From Flavobacterium sp. (GTDB lineage: Bacteria; Bacteroidota; Bacteroidia; Flavobacteriales; Flavobacteriaceae), in the NCBI GenBank assembly GCA_023259675.1, contig JALRGT010000004.1, forward strand, positions 62,001 to 126,000: a stretch of DNA of 64,000 nucleotides, given 5' to 3'. A program made the translations under genes and the position numbers. Below the pieces are notes generated by a model that saw only the letters and a list, made by a program, of their open reading frames with translations, made no database searches and was not told where the DNA came from. Shown piece after piece: positions 34,709 through 43,511 of this stretch (position 1 is the stretch's first letter; every line of letters begins with the position of its first letter).

Positions 34709-36187
34709 TTAATATGCCTTAGCAAATAAGACTCTCCTATTGGAAACATTCCCAGTAAACACACAGGTTCCAGCCTCTTCTACACTATCTAAAGCAATAC
34801 ATCTAATTGTCGCTTTTGTCAAATCTTTTATTTTCTCTTCGGTGGCTGCAGTACCATCCCAATGTGCCGATACAAAGCCTCCTTTATCATTCAAAACCGA
34901 CTTAAATTCCTCAAAACTATTCACTTCTGTAATATGAGTATCTCTATAATCTAAAGCTTTATTAAATAAATCCGTTTGGATTTGTTCTAACAAATCGGCA
35001 ATGTAATTTGAAATACCATCTTTAGAAACAGTCTCTTTAGTTAATGTATCTCTTCTGGCAACTTCAAAAGTTCCATTTTCTAAGTCTTTAGGACCAACTG
35101 CAATTCGAACAGGCACCCCTTTTAATTCCCATTCAGCGAATTTAAATCCTGGCTTCTGAGTATTTCTGTCGTCGTATTTTACCGAAACATTCAATTTTCT
35201 CAAAGCAGCCCTTAAAACACCCACTTCAGCCGAAATAGCAGCTAATTGCTCCTCTGTTTTATAAATTGGAACAATAACAACTTGTATTGGAGCTAAATTA
35301 GGAGGCAAAACCAATCCTTTATCATCTGAATGCGTCATCACCAACGCCCCCATTAATCGGGTTGAAACACCCCATGAGGTACCCCAAACATATTCTTGTT
35401 TCCCTTCGGCGTTTGCAAATTTCACATCAAACGCTTTAGCAAAATTTTGACCTAAGAAGTGAGAAGTCCCTGCTTGTAACGCCTTTCCGTCTTGCATTAA
35501 TGCCTCAATACAGTACGTTTCTTCCGCACCTGCAAAACGTTCCGTTTCAGTTTTCAATCCCTTTATCACCGGAATCGCCATAAAATCTTGAGCAAAATCG
35601 GCATATACATTCATCATTCTCTCCGATTCCTCAACCGCTTCTTCCCTGGTAGCATGTGCCGTATGTCCTTCCTGCCATAAAAACTCTGCAGTTCTCAAAA
35701 ACAACCGAGTTCTCATTTCCCATCGAACCACATTCGCCCATTGATTTATCAACAACGGTAAATCTCTATAAGATTGCACCCAACCTTTATATGTTGACCA
35801 TATAATAGCTTCACTCGTTGGACGAACAATCAATTCCTCCTCTAGCTTAGCATTAGGGTCCACCATTAATTTTCCCGGCTTATCAGGGTCATTTTTCAAC
35901 CTATAATGCGTTACAATAGCGCATTCTTTGGCAAATCCTTCCGCATTTTTCTCCTCAGCCTCAAACATGCTTTTAGGAACAAACAAAGGAAAATAAGCAT
36001 TTTGATGTCCAGTTTCTTTAAACTTTCTATCTAATTCCGCTTGCATTTTTTCCCATATTGCATAACCATACGGCTTAATAACCATACAGCCTCTAACTCC
36101 TGAATTCTCGGCTAAATCAGCTTTTACAACTAGCTCATTATACCATTTTGAATAATCTTCTGATCGTGTAGTAAGGTTCTTACTCAT
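34709..36187 (-). CDS. proS: Proline--tRNA ligase (archaeal/eukaryal-type, class II)
   Basis: A 492-residue prolyl-tRNA synthetase. The N-terminus [42 protein letters not shown] is the hallmark of the archaeal/eukaryal-type enzyme without the bacterial editing insertion. Class II motif 2 lies in [29 protein letters not shown] and motif 3 in [22 protein letters not shown]. The anticodon-binding domain with [11 protein letters not shown] follows, and a C-terminal domain ends in FAKAY, whose terminal Tyr is typical for this subtype. The three tRNA-Glu genes and rpsT lie downstream on the same strand, so translation genes cluster here. The call is certain. Confidence 0.97.
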   Translation of the reverse strand: MSKNLTTRSEDYSKWYNELVVKADLAENSGVRGCMVIKPYGYAIWEKMQAELDRKFKETGHQNAYFPLFVPKSMFEAEEKNAEGFAKECAIVTHYRLKNDPDKPGKLMVDPNAKLEEELIVRPTSEAIIWSTYKGWVQSYRDLPLLINQWANVVRWEMRTRLFLRTAEFLWQEGHTAHATREEAVEESERMMNVYADFAQDFMAIPVIKGLKTETERFAGAEETYCIEALMQDGKALQAGTSHFLGQNFAKAFDVKFANAEGKQEYVWGTSWGVSTRLMGALVMTHSDDKGLVLPPNLAPIQVVIVPIYKTEEQLAAISAEVGVLRAALRKLNVSVKYDDRNTQKPGFKFAEWELKGVPVRIAVGPKDLENGTFEVARRDTLTKETVSKDGISNYIADLLEQIQTDLFNKALDYRDTHITEVNSFEEFKSVLNDKGGFVSAHWDGTAATEEKIKDLTKATIRCIALDSVEEAGTCVFTGNVSNRRVLFAKAY

Positions 36188-36249
36188 ATTGAATTGTTTG
36201 GCACAAATTTTGTTTTATACTTTTAACTAAATAGTTCCGCAAAACTAAC

Positions 36250-36257
36250 TATTTTTG
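36250..36257 (+). promoter_or_regulatory. Predicted -7 box of the Tyr/Asn-rich lipoprotein gene
   Basis: TATTTTTG matches TAnnTTTG, 30 bases before the start at 36288. Confidence 0.5.
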
Positions 36258-36287
36258 TAATGTGCAACAATAAAAAAACTTACAGAT

Positions 36288-37223
36288 ATGAAAACTAATC
36301 TATTTTCATCAAAAAAAACTTTTATTTATTCCGTTTTGGGGTTTTTAAGCCTTTTGATACTTTCTTGTGGCTCGTACCAAAATAGTTCTTATTATGAAAG
36401 TGATGGGATTTACGGAAGTACAGAGCCTAGAAATACCGAAAATTACAAGCCAGTTGCGCCAAACAACTATTATAAAGATTATTTCAGTTCGTTACAAAAC
36501 GAAAATCAACCTACTGAAATCTTCACCAATATTGATGATTACAACAATTATGATGATTCCGTTTCTGATAATTATCAAGAACAAAATTCCAATTATGGTG
36601 ATTGGGGAAATAATTACACCAAAACAAACATAAATATTTATCCAAACAATTGGGGACTATCTTTTGGTATGGGATTTGGCTACCCTTATTATGGTTGGGG
36701 ATATTCAAATTTCGGATGGGGTTATCCTAATTATTATGGATACTCTTCTTTTGGATGGAACTATCCTTATTATGGATGGGGCTACCCAAGTTATTACGGA
36801 TGGAATTACCCTTATTATGGATATGGTTACAATTACAGAAATTATAACTATCGTAACTATTCATACAATTCAAGCAGACGTGGCTCAGGCTCTTATTATT
36901 CAGGTTCTGCTGTCAATTCAAGAAATTATTCCACAAACAGAAATTACACAAACAGAAACTCAACTAACAACACCTATAACAGAAACAATACAACCACAAG
37001 AACCGCCCCTACATTTTCCCGAAGAAGTTCTTCTCAAAACGACACAAATAGTAACAGAACTCAGTCCAGAACTTACTCCAGACAACAAAGTTCCGGCAAC
37101 AATAATAATTACACCCCGTCCCGTTCTTACAATTCTTCGGGAAATAGCTCAAGCAGAACATCCTCATCTTCATCGTATAGTGGTGGAAGTAGCGGAAGAT
37201 CCTCATCAGGAGGAAGAAGATAA
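36288..37223 (+). CDS. Tyr/Asn/Gly/Ser-rich low-complexity lipoprotein
   Basis: A 311-residue protein with a lipoprotein signal (SVLGFLSLLILSCGSYQ; Cys near residue 27). Residues of about 125-190 consist of repeated aromatic units such as YPYYGWGYSNFGWGYPNYYG, then YNYRNYNYRNYSYNSS. From about 195 to the end it is Ser/Asn/Arg/Thr-rich with almost no hydrophobic residue, closing GGSSGRSSSGGRR. No folded domain is recognised. Such proteins in Bacteroidetes are thought to lie at the cell surface; that is inference. A second frame over the repeats is also long, but only because the repetitive codons avoid stops. The FadL-type gene follows after 40 bp, perhaps co-transcribed. Confidence 0.8.
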   Translation: MKTNLFSSKKTFIYSVLGFLSLLILSCGSYQNSSYYESDGIYGSTEPRNTENYKPVAPNNYYKDYFSSLQNENQPTEIFTNIDDYNNYDDSVSDNYQEQNSNYGDWGNNYTKTNINIYPNNWGLSFGMGFGYPYYGWGYSNFGWGYPNYYGYSSFGWNYPYYGWGYPSYYGWNYPYYGYGYNYRNYNYRNYSYNSSRRGSGSYYSGSAVNSRNYSTNRNYTNRNSTNNTYNRNNTTTRTAPTFSRRSSSQNDTNSNRTQSRTYSRQQSSGNNNNYTPSRSYNSSGNSSSRTSSSSSYSGGSSGRSSSGGRR

Positions 37224-37263
37224 TCTCCATTTTTAGTTTTAAATAAATCTTTACTCAGAGAAA

Positions 37264-38766
37264 ATGAAAAAAAACCTATTTATTTTATTTGCCGGTCTAA
37301 CCATTGGAGTCGCTCAATCACAAGAAATAACCGACGCAATGCGTTATAGCCAAGATAACCTAAACGGAACAGCCCGTTTTAGAGCGATGAGTGGTGCTTT
37401 TGGAGCATTAGGAGGTGATTTATCATCCATAAACGTTAACCCAGCGGGTTCTGCCATTTTTTTAAACAATCAATTAGCCGTAACAGCAAGTAATATTGAC
37501 ACCAAAAACAACTCTAATTACTATGGTTCATTAATTACGGAGAAAAACAATTCTTTTGATTTAAACCAAGCAGGTGCCGTATTTGTTTTTAAAAATTACG
37601 ATAAAAACAGTGGATGGAAAAAATTCTCATTAGCCATCAATTATGAGAATGCCAATAACTTTGATAATTCTGTTTCCTCTTTTGGAGTTAACCCAACAAA
37701 ATCTGTTGCCAATTATTTTCTGAGTCATGCCAATGGAGTTCCTCTAAATATTTTAGAAAACTCTTTTTATGAAGATCTAGACAGTGGTACACAACAAGCT
37801 TTTTTAGGATATCAAGCTTACATTATAAATCCTTTAAGCGATGATTCTAATAATAACACGTATGTATCGAATGTAGCCGAAGGAGGTAATTACTACCAAG
37901 AAAACACTGTTTTTTCGAATGGTTATAATGGAAAACTATCTTTTAATGCTGCCGCATCCTACGAGGATAAATTATACTTGGGACTAAACCTGAACTCCCA
38001 TTTTGTGGATTATAACCAATCTACACTTTTTTATGAAGACAACGACAATGCATTAGATTCTAATTATAGGGTAAACAAAATTCAATTCAATAATGATTTA
38101 TACACTTACGGATCTGGTTTTTCATTCCAATTAGGCGCTATTGCAAAAGTCAGCAATGAAGTACGACTGGGTCTAGCCTATGAATCTCCAACTTGGTATA
38201 AACTAAACGATGAATTAACCCAAAGATTAATTACCGTGAGCGCCAATGTTGACGAGACTTTACCATCGGATATTGTTGACCCACGAATCACAAACGTTTA
38301 CGCACCATACAAACTGCAAACACCTGGTAAACTAACCGGAAGTTTTGCTTATGTTTTTGGAAAAACCGGCTTAATCAGTGTTGATTATGCTTTAAAAGAT
38401 TACAGCAATACCAAATTCAAACCTGAATATGATACTTATTTCACTGGTCTAAACAATGAAATGAGCAACACGTTTAAGAGCACAAATGAAGTAAGAATTG
38501 GGGCTGAATATAAAATTGAAAGATTAAGCTTAAGAGGTGGATATCGTTATGAACAAAGTCCTTACAAAAACAAAACAACCATTGGAGATTTAAGAGGTTA
38601 TTCAGCCGGTTTAGGATATAATTTTGGTTCCACCAAAGCAGATTTAGCCTATGCATATGGCAAAAGAAACACCCAACCAGGCTTTTTCTCCCAAGGTTTT
38701 ACAGATGGAGCCAAAATAAATACCGAAACAAATACCGTTTCACTGACATTATTATTTGAATTATAA
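37264..38766 (+). CDS. Outer-membrane transport porin (OMPP1/FadL/TodX family)
   Basis: A 500-residue beta-barrel. A signal peptide (LFILFAGLTIGVAQS) is followed by ITDAMRYSQDNLNGTARFRAMSGAFGALGGDLSSINVNPAGSAIF, the N-terminal hatch signature of FadL relatives (the NPAG motif). Amphipathic strands follow (LGLAYESPTWYKL, YGYK-type repeats, LRGGYRYEQSPY), and the protein ends NTVSLTLLFEL with a C-terminal hydrophobic residue suited to barrel insertion. FadL-like channels import hydrophobic compounds; the substrate here is unknown. It lies behind the low-complexity lipoprotein gene and ahead of a strong terminator. Confidence 0.88.
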   Translation: MKKNLFILFAGLTIGVAQSQEITDAMRYSQDNLNGTARFRAMSGAFGALGGDLSSINVNPAGSAIFLNNQLAVTASNIDTKNNSNYYGSLITEKNNSFDLNQAGAVFVFKNYDKNSGWKKFSLAINYENANNFDNSVSSFGVNPTKSVANYFLSHANGVPLNILENSFYEDLDSGTQQAFLGYQAYIINPLSDDSNNNTYVSNVAEGGNYYQENTVFSNGYNGKLSFNAAASYEDKLYLGLNLNSHFVDYNQSTLFYEDNDNALDSNYRVNKIQFNNDLYTYGSGFSFQLGAIAKVSNEVRLGLAYESPTWYKLNDELTQRLITVSANVDETLPSDIVDPRITNVYAPYKLQTPGKLTGSFAYVFGKTGLISVDYALKDYSNTKFKPEYDTYFTGLNNEMSNTFKSTNEVRIGAEYKIERLSLRGGYRYEQSPYKNKTTIGDLRGYSAGLGYNFGSTKADLAYAYGKRNTQPGFFSQGFTDGAKINTETNTVSLTLLFEL

Positions 38767-38787
38767 TAAAAATGAAAATATCACTAT

Positions 38788-38824
38788 AAATCCGTTTCGT
38801 GAGGATGAAACGGATTTTTTTTTA
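38788..38824 (+). terminator. Intrinsic terminator of the FadL-type gene
   Basis: AAATCCGTTTC (38788-38798) and GAAACGGATTT (38807-38817) form a perfect 11-bp stem with an 8-base loop and a T run to 38823. Confidence 0.92.
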
Positions 38825-38935
38825 GCCCCGATGGAAACGGCATCTCCCGATTTAGAAAAACAAGGTTTTTTTAAGCCTTAGTTTTTATTATCGGGAATAC
38901 AGCGGACAGCGGGATGAGCTCCTGAAAAGAGGACT
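38825..38935. repeat. Flavobacterial dispersed intergenic repeat (AGCCCCGAT...CAGCGGG type)
   Basis: After the terminator the segment starts AGCCCCGATGGAAACGGCAT and ends with ACAGCGGACAGCGGGATGAG and GCTCCTGA. An internal CCCGAT/ATCGGG pair (near 38847 and 38893) can form a large hairpin. This wording is familiar to me as a widespread intergenic repeat of Flavobacterium genomes. One copy is present here, so the repeat status rests on general knowledge. Confidence 0.6.
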
Positions 38936-38955
38936 AAAACAAAATGAAAATCATA

Positions 38956-38982
38956 TTGTTTGAATAAAAAACCGTAATTTTG
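38956..38982 (+). promoter_or_regulatory. Predicted promoter of rimO
   Basis: TTG at 38956-38958 and TAATTTTG at 38975-38982 with a 16-base spacer, 19 bases before the start at 39002. Confidence 0.55.
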
Positions 38983-39001
38983 CACTCCAATTTACAAATC
39001 T

Positions 39002-40315
39002 ATGAGAACCAAGTCTTTAAAAAAGAACAAAATCAACGTAATCACTCTGGGGTGTTCTAAAAACATATATGACAGTGAAGTATTAATGGGGCAACTTCGT
39101 GCCAATGGCAAAGAAGTAGAACATGAAGCTCCTGCCGAAACTGAAGGAAATATTATAGTCATTAATACCTGCGGATTTATCGATAATGCAAAAGCGGAAT
39201 CAGTAAATATGATTTTGGAATATGCCGATAAAAAAGACAAAGGTTTAGTAGATAAAGTTTTCGTAACTGGATGTTTATCGGAACGTTACCGTCCCGATTT
39301 AGAAAAAGAAATCCCTAACGTAGATCAGTTTTTTGGAACTACCGAGTTACCGCAGTTACTGAAAGCATTGGGTGCCGACTACAAACATGAATTATTAGGA
39401 GAACGTTTGACAACAACTCCAAAAAATTATGCCTATCTGAAAATTGCCGAAGGCTGTGACAGACCGTGTAGTTTTTGTGCAATTCCGATAATGCGAGGAA
39501 AACATGTTTCGCAAACTATTGAAAAATTAGTCAAAGAAGCAGAAGGATTGGCTAGAGACGGTGTAAAAGAATTGATTTTAATTGCACAGGATTTAACCTA
39601 TTATGGCCTTGATATTTACAAAAAACGTAATCTTGGCGAATTATTGGAGGCATTGGTAAAAGTGGAAGGAATCGAATGGATTCGTTTGCACTATGCTTTT
39701 CCTACCGGTTTCCCAATGGATGTTTTGGAAATCATGAAGCGTGAGCCTAAAATTTGTAATTATATTGATATTCCGTTGCAACATATTTCGGATTCAATTT
39801 TGAAATCGATGAGACGTGGAACCACACAGGAAAAAACAACCCAATTATTGAAAGATTTCCGTGCCGCTGTTCCCGGAATGGCTATTCGTACGACTTTAAT
39901 AGTGGGTTATCCCGGAGAGACACAAGAAGATTTTAATATTTTGAAAGATTTTGTTCAAGAAATGAAATTTGACAGAATGGGATGTTTTGCTTACTCTCAT
40001 GAAGAAAACACCCATGCCTATTTACTGGAAGACGATGTTCCTGATGATGTAAAACAAGATCGTGCCAATGAAATCATGGAACTACAATCTCAAATTTCTT
40101 GGGATTTAAATCAAGAAAAAGTGGGTCAAACATTTAAATGTATCATCGACAGAAAAGAAGGCGGTCACTTTGTGGGAAGAACAGAATTTGACAGCCCGGA
40201 TGTAGATAACGAAGTCCTGATCGATGCCACGAAACATTATGTAAAAACCGGTGAATTTGTAATGGTAAAAATCATTGAAGCCACCGAATTTGATCTTTAC
40301 GGAGAGCCTGCATAA
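39002..40315 (+). CDS. rimO: Ribosomal protein S12 methylthiotransferase RimO
   Basis: A radical SAM enzyme of 437 residues that adds a methylthio group to an aspartate of ribosomal protein S12. The UPF0004 domain (VITLGCSKNIYDSEVLMGQL, INTCGFIDNAKAES, VTGCLSERY) supplies the auxiliary cluster Cys residues. The radical SAM core has C152-xxx-C156-xx-C159 in EGCDRPCSFCAIPIMRG and the RimO-type HYAFPTGFP and DIPLQHISD. A C-terminal TRAM domain ends with EFDLYGEPA. The CSKN motif separates RimO from the related MiaB. The start fits a TAnnTTTG promoter. The call is certain. Confidence 0.97.
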   Translation: MRTKSLKKNKINVITLGCSKNIYDSEVLMGQLRANGKEVEHEAPAETEGNIIVINTCGFIDNAKAESVNMILEYADKKDKGLVDKVFVTGCLSERYRPDLEKEIPNVDQFFGTTELPQLLKALGADYKHELLGERLTTTPKNYAYLKIAEGCDRPCSFCAIPIMRGKHVSQTIEKLVKEAEGLARDGVKELILIAQDLTYYGLDIYKKRNLGELLEALVKVEGIEWIRLHYAFPTGFPMDVLEIMKREPKICNYIDIPLQHISDSILKSMRRGTTQEKTTQLLKDFRAAVPGMAIRTTLIVGYPGETQEDFNILKDFVQEMKFDRMGCFAYSHEENTHAYLLEDDVPDDVKQDRANEIMELQSQISWDLNQEKVGQTFKCIIDRKEGGHFVGRTEFDSPDVDNEVLIDATKHYVKTGEFVMVKIIEATEFDLYGEPA

Positions 40316-40420
40316 TTTTTATTTCATTAATTAACATAGGGATTTGAAACATCTAAAATGAAATCGCCAATAAATAAAAAAGCGATAACGTATATGACCG
40401 CTAAAAAAACTTTTACATAT

Positions 40421-40921
40421 ATGAAAACATTTCAATTATTTGCTGCAATTGCAATAACACTATTCACAATTAACATTTCTACTGCACAATACGGTTATGG
40501 AAATGGATACGGTAATGGTTACGGAAACGGATATGGAAGAAACAGAAGCATGAGTCAGATGAATCAATCGACTCCTGACAAACCTAGAGAAATTCCAGCT
40601 GAAGAAACGGCTGCCAAAGCTATGGAACAATTAAAACCAGAACTTAATCTTGACGCCTTACAGGAAATAGCCCTCAAAAATGTTCTAATTGAAAATATAA
40701 AATCTCAAACTGCCATTATAAAATCTGAAAGCATTAGTCAAGCAGACAAGATTAAAGAAATACAAGCTTTACATGAAGTTACAGATAGAAAAATAAAAGA
40801 GTTTTTGAACGAGGAGCAAAAAGTAAAGTACAAAGCATTACAGGAACAAAATAAAAATCTAAAAAAGTCTAAAAAAACAAAGAAATCAAAAAAGGAAAAA
40901 AAAGAAAATTCTGAAAACTAA
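40421..40921 (+). CDS. Exported Spy/CpxP-like helical protein with YGNG repeats
   Basis: The protein is 166 residues from ATG 40421. An in-frame ATG at 40358 would put 21 extra residues before the signal peptide and was not chosen. The signal peptide MKTFQLFAAIAITLFTINISTAQ is followed by four GYGN/YGNG repeats. A helical domain of the LTxxQ style then reads LNLDALQEIALKNVLIENI ... IKEIQALHEVTDRKIKEFLNEEQKVKYKALQE. The tail is Lys-rich (KKSKKTKKSKKEKK). The helical pattern, with two related turns (LNLDALQ and LNEEQ), resembles periplasmic Spy/CpxP sensors or chaperones. That assignment is by pattern only. It follows rimO in the same direction after 105 bp. Confidence 0.72.
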   Translation: MKTFQLFAAIAITLFTINISTAQYGYGNGYGNGYGNGYGRNRSMSQMNQSTPDKPREIPAEETAAKAMEQLKPELNLDALQEIALKNVLIENIKSQTAIIKSESISQADKIKEIQALHEVTDRKIKEFLNEEQKVKYKALQEQNKNLKKSKKTKKSKKEKKENSEN

Positions 40922-40954
40922 TTTTTTGATCGCATTATAAAGAAATTACAAACT

Positions 40955-41854
40955 ATGAAAAAATTACATTTCTTATATATTGCAATTGTACTTACATCTT
41001 GCGCAACGAATCCGTATAAAAAAAGTGAAAAAGTATACGACAATACCCTTAAAACATTAAAAGAGGCAATCTCAAATAAAGAATCCGAAACACTGCCTAT
41101 TGTCACAAAAACCACAATAAGTATTGACACCGTATACACTAAACAACTGTACACCATAAAAGATACCATTTCAAAAATGGGACCAAGTACCCTAAAAAAT
41201 GGAATTCGTACAGAATGGATTGGTACCGTAAATTTTAATTTAAGAAAACCCAACTTTATTATCATTCATCATACGGCACAAGATTCTGTCCAGCAAACCA
41301 TAAAAACATTTACCAAAACATATACACAGGTAAGCGCTCATTATGTTATTGCCAATGACGGTAGAGTAATACAAATGCTCAATGACTATTTAAGAGCTTG
41401 GCATGCCGGAATTGGATCTTGGGGCAAAAATACTGACATAAACTCCACATCCATCGGAATTGAACTCGACAATAATGGTAGCGAAGTCTTCTCGGAAGAA
41501 CAAATAACCAGTCTATTAGCTTTATTAAGTAAATTAAAAAAAGACTACGGAATTCCCACTCAAAATATTATTGGTCATTCAGATATTGCTCCTACTCGAA
41601 AAAAAGACCCAAGCGTCTTTTTTCCTTGGAAAATATTAGCTGAAAATGGATTTGGTATTTGGCAAGACGACAATTTGGAAACAGCTCCAACTGATTTTAA
41701 TATAGAACAAGGATTACGAATTATTGGATATGACACCAAAAATCTTCCTGCCGCAATCTTTGCTTTTAAATTACATTATATGCAGTATGATGTCAATACT
41801 ATTTTAGACGAAAAAACGATAAATACAATTTACAACATCTACAAAAAGAGTTAG
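40955..41854 (+). CDS. N-acetylmuramoyl-L-alanine amidase lipoprotein (Amidase_2)
   Basis: A 299-residue lipoprotein (MKKLHFLYIAIVLTSCATNPYK). The amidase_2 domain begins at about 105 with IIHHTAQDSVQQTIKTF (first zinc His), then SAHYVIANDGRVIQ and RAWHAGIGSWGKNTDINSTSIGIEL, and the second site IIGHSDIAPTRKKDPSVFFPW with zinc His and the catalytic Lys region. The C-terminal 80 residues look like a small helical peptidoglycan-binding domain. It resembles E. coli AmiD, an outer-membrane lipoprotein that cleaves the peptide from MurNAc for recycling. It sits 33 bp behind the Spy-like gene and ends at a strong terminator. Confidence 0.9.
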   Translation: MKKLHFLYIAIVLTSCATNPYKKSEKVYDNTLKTLKEAISNKESETLPIVTKTTISIDTVYTKQLYTIKDTISKMGPSTLKNGIRTEWIGTVNFNLRKPNFIIIHHTAQDSVQQTIKTFTKTYTQVSAHYVIANDGRVIQMLNDYLRAWHAGIGSWGKNTDINSTSIGIELDNNGSEVFSEEQITSLLALLSKLKKDYGIPTQNIIGHSDIAPTRKKDPSVFFPWKILAENGFGIWQDDNLETAPTDFNIEQGLRIIGYDTKNLPAAIFAFKLHYMQYDVNTILDEKTINTIYNIYKKS

Positions 41855-41876
41855 ATAAAATTTATTATTAAAATTT

Positions 41877-41919
41877 AAAGGGTTCGGTACTATTAATTAC
41901 CGAACCCTTTTTTTTTTTT
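41877..41919 (+). terminator. Strong intrinsic terminator of the amidase gene
   Basis: AAAGGGTTCGGTA (41877-41889) and TACCGAACCCTTT (41898-41910) make a perfect 13-bp stem with an 8-base loop, followed by a long T run. Confidence 0.95.
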
Positions 41920-42102
41920 ATTAAAAACAATATTCAGAGACGACTGTTCTGCGAGCCATTACTGAAATTTAACTAAATCAATTGAAAGATTAACTGTTGT
42001 ACTTTTTATTTGCAAACCTGAGTCAACTAAAAAGAAAATTAACACAATCTACACACAATCATTATTACCTTAAACTCCTATATGTTGAATAAATACAACC
42101 CA

Positions 42103-42322
42103 TTGGGTGTAATTTAATTTGTTTAAATTTTTAATCCCATAGAAACATAGATTTCATAATTTTAAAATGCGTTTCATTTTATTAAAGAAAACATAGCTAT
42201 GCGAACCCAATACCCGAGCGATAGCGAACAGGCGAAGAAATTGGACTATCCAACTCTCTTTTTCAATGTTTCTATGTGGTTTAATCTTTTATTTAATTGA
42301 AATTTTCATTAATTACACCCAA
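42103..42322. repeat. 220-bp element with inverted-repeat ends (MITE-like)
   Basis: The left end TTGGGTGTAATT (42103-42114) is repeated in inverted form as AATTACACCCAA (42311-42322). Inside, CATAGAAACAT-type sequences occur near both ends in opposite orientation, so imperfect inversion reaches roughly 50 bases inwards. The centre reads AAAACATAGCTATGCGAACC and has no reading frame. It is the main content of the 646-bp gap between the amidase gene and the porin gene. The gap otherwise holds two terminators. No clear target duplication was seen. Confidence 0.65.
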
Positions 42323-42387
42323 CGGAATAATACTTTGAAAATCAGTTTAAGGATCAAAAAAAAACTACATACAGCATATATTATTAA

Positions 42388-42427
42388 ATAAAAAACTGCC
42401 AAAACACTTAAAAAGCATCTTGGCAGT
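42388..42427 (-). terminator. Intrinsic terminator of the porin gene
   Basis: On the minus strand ACTGCCAA (complement of 42420-42427) pairs with TTGGCAGT (complement of 42395-42402) and is followed by a T run. It lies about 75 bases after the porin stop. Confidence 0.85.
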
Positions 42428-42500
42428 CAAAAAAAAAAATATTTTTTATATTTTTAAAAGTACATCTAATTTTTGATAGTATACTTTAAAAATCATACTC

Positions 42501-43511
42501 TTAGAATCCGTAAACTACAGCAAAAGTAACTTGTGAAGCAGATTTTGTTGCCATCATATCAGAATCAACAAATATATCATCTTTACCACTATCTAATCTA
42601 AATTCAGGAATAAAAGTTAATCCACCAGATTTTAAGTTAGCTGACAAAGTTAAAGCTGTAACCGAAGTATCTCCAGAACCTACTTTATAATCAAAATACT
42701 CCCCACGCAAACCTAAACCAAAGTTATCCGTGATAGAAACTGAAGGATACAAAGCAACTCCTGTATACCCAACATCTCCTTCATTAGAAAAATCAGCAGC
42801 ATTTAATCCTAACATAAATTTATCAGTAAGTTGGAATGAAGCTGTTAAGTCAAAAATAGTTCCACTTACCGAACCATCCATAAAGTTAAGGTAAGCACTT
42901 ATTCCTTCAGTTGGAGCCAAAGACAATTGAGCTCCAATAGCGTTTAATCCTTTTACCGGATCTGCTTGATATTTGTTCCATGAGTCATTGAAAGCCCCAA
43001 CCATTATCCCTACTTTATCAGAAATAGCATAATTAGCTTTTACTCCAGCATTTTGGAATGGCCCATTAGTAAACAAATAAGAAGTAGAGTAGTGGAAATT
43101 AGCCAATGGAGAAATTACTTCATACCCGATAAAAGTTCCCATATAACCTGCTGTAAAACTCAATTTATCTGTTGCCGCATAAGTAGCATATAAATTTTGA
43201 ATATGGAATGAATTAGTTCCTTCATCATATGTTCCATCTAAATTTGGAATGGATTGAAATTGCCCTCTAGGTCCGAAAGAAACTTCACCTACAAAAGAAG
43301 TTTTACCAGTAGTTTTCTTCAAGGCAATGTCAAGCATACCTAAAGAAACTGAATTTTGTTCATTAGCAAAACTAGTTCCAATATTTCCTGTTTTAGCAAA
43401 ATCATATTTGTAATACAAATCCCCAGAACCTGAAATTTCCAATGGTGTGTCTTGTGCAAATGTGATGCTTCCCGTTAGCGCTAATGCTAAAATAAAAATC
43501 GCTTTTTTCAT
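42501..43511 (-). CDS. Outer-membrane beta-barrel porin (BBP2/OmpL-like)
   Basis: A 336-residue barrel. The signal peptide MKKAIFILALALTGSITFAQ is followed by ISGSGDLYYKYDFAKTGN and then alternating amphipathic strands (LSFTAGYMGTFIGYEVISPLANFHYSTSYLF, GVKANYAISDKVGIMVGAFND, FGLGLRGEYFDYK). The end VTFAVVYGF has the C-terminal Phe that signals BAM insertion. The YMGT.IGYE...NFHYS...GPF pattern matches the BBP2-type putative porins common in Bacteroidetes. The substrate is unknown. It is transcribed alone, with a terminator downstream and a 588-bp AT-rich region upstream. Confidence 0.85.
   Translation of the reverse strand: MKKAIFILALALTGSITFAQDTPLEISGSGDLYYKYDFAKTGNIGTSFANEQNSVSLGMLDIALKKTTGKTSFVGEVSFGPRGQFQSIPNLDGTYDEGTNSFHIQNLYATYAATDKLSFTAGYMGTFIGYEVISPLANFHYSTSYLFTNGPFQNAGVKANYAISDKVGIMVGAFNDSWNKYQADPVKGLNAIGAQLSLAPTEGISAYLNFMDGSVSGTIFDLTASFQLTDKFMLGLNAADFSNEGDVGYTGVALYPSVSITDNFGLGLRGEYFDYKVGSGDTSVTALTLSANLKSGGLTFIPEFRLDSGKDDIFVDSDMMATKSASQVTFAVVYGF

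Noticed and set aside
36780..36990. CRISPR-like short repeats
   Set aside because: The repeats are irregular, codon-based and lie inside a coding region. There are no uniform spacers and no cas genes in the window.
36664..37236. A 190-codon second reading frame over the Tyr/Asn-rich lipoprotein gene
   Set aside because: It arises because the repetitive codons avoid stops in another frame. It has no signal, no domain and the other frame has a lipoprotein signal and promoter.
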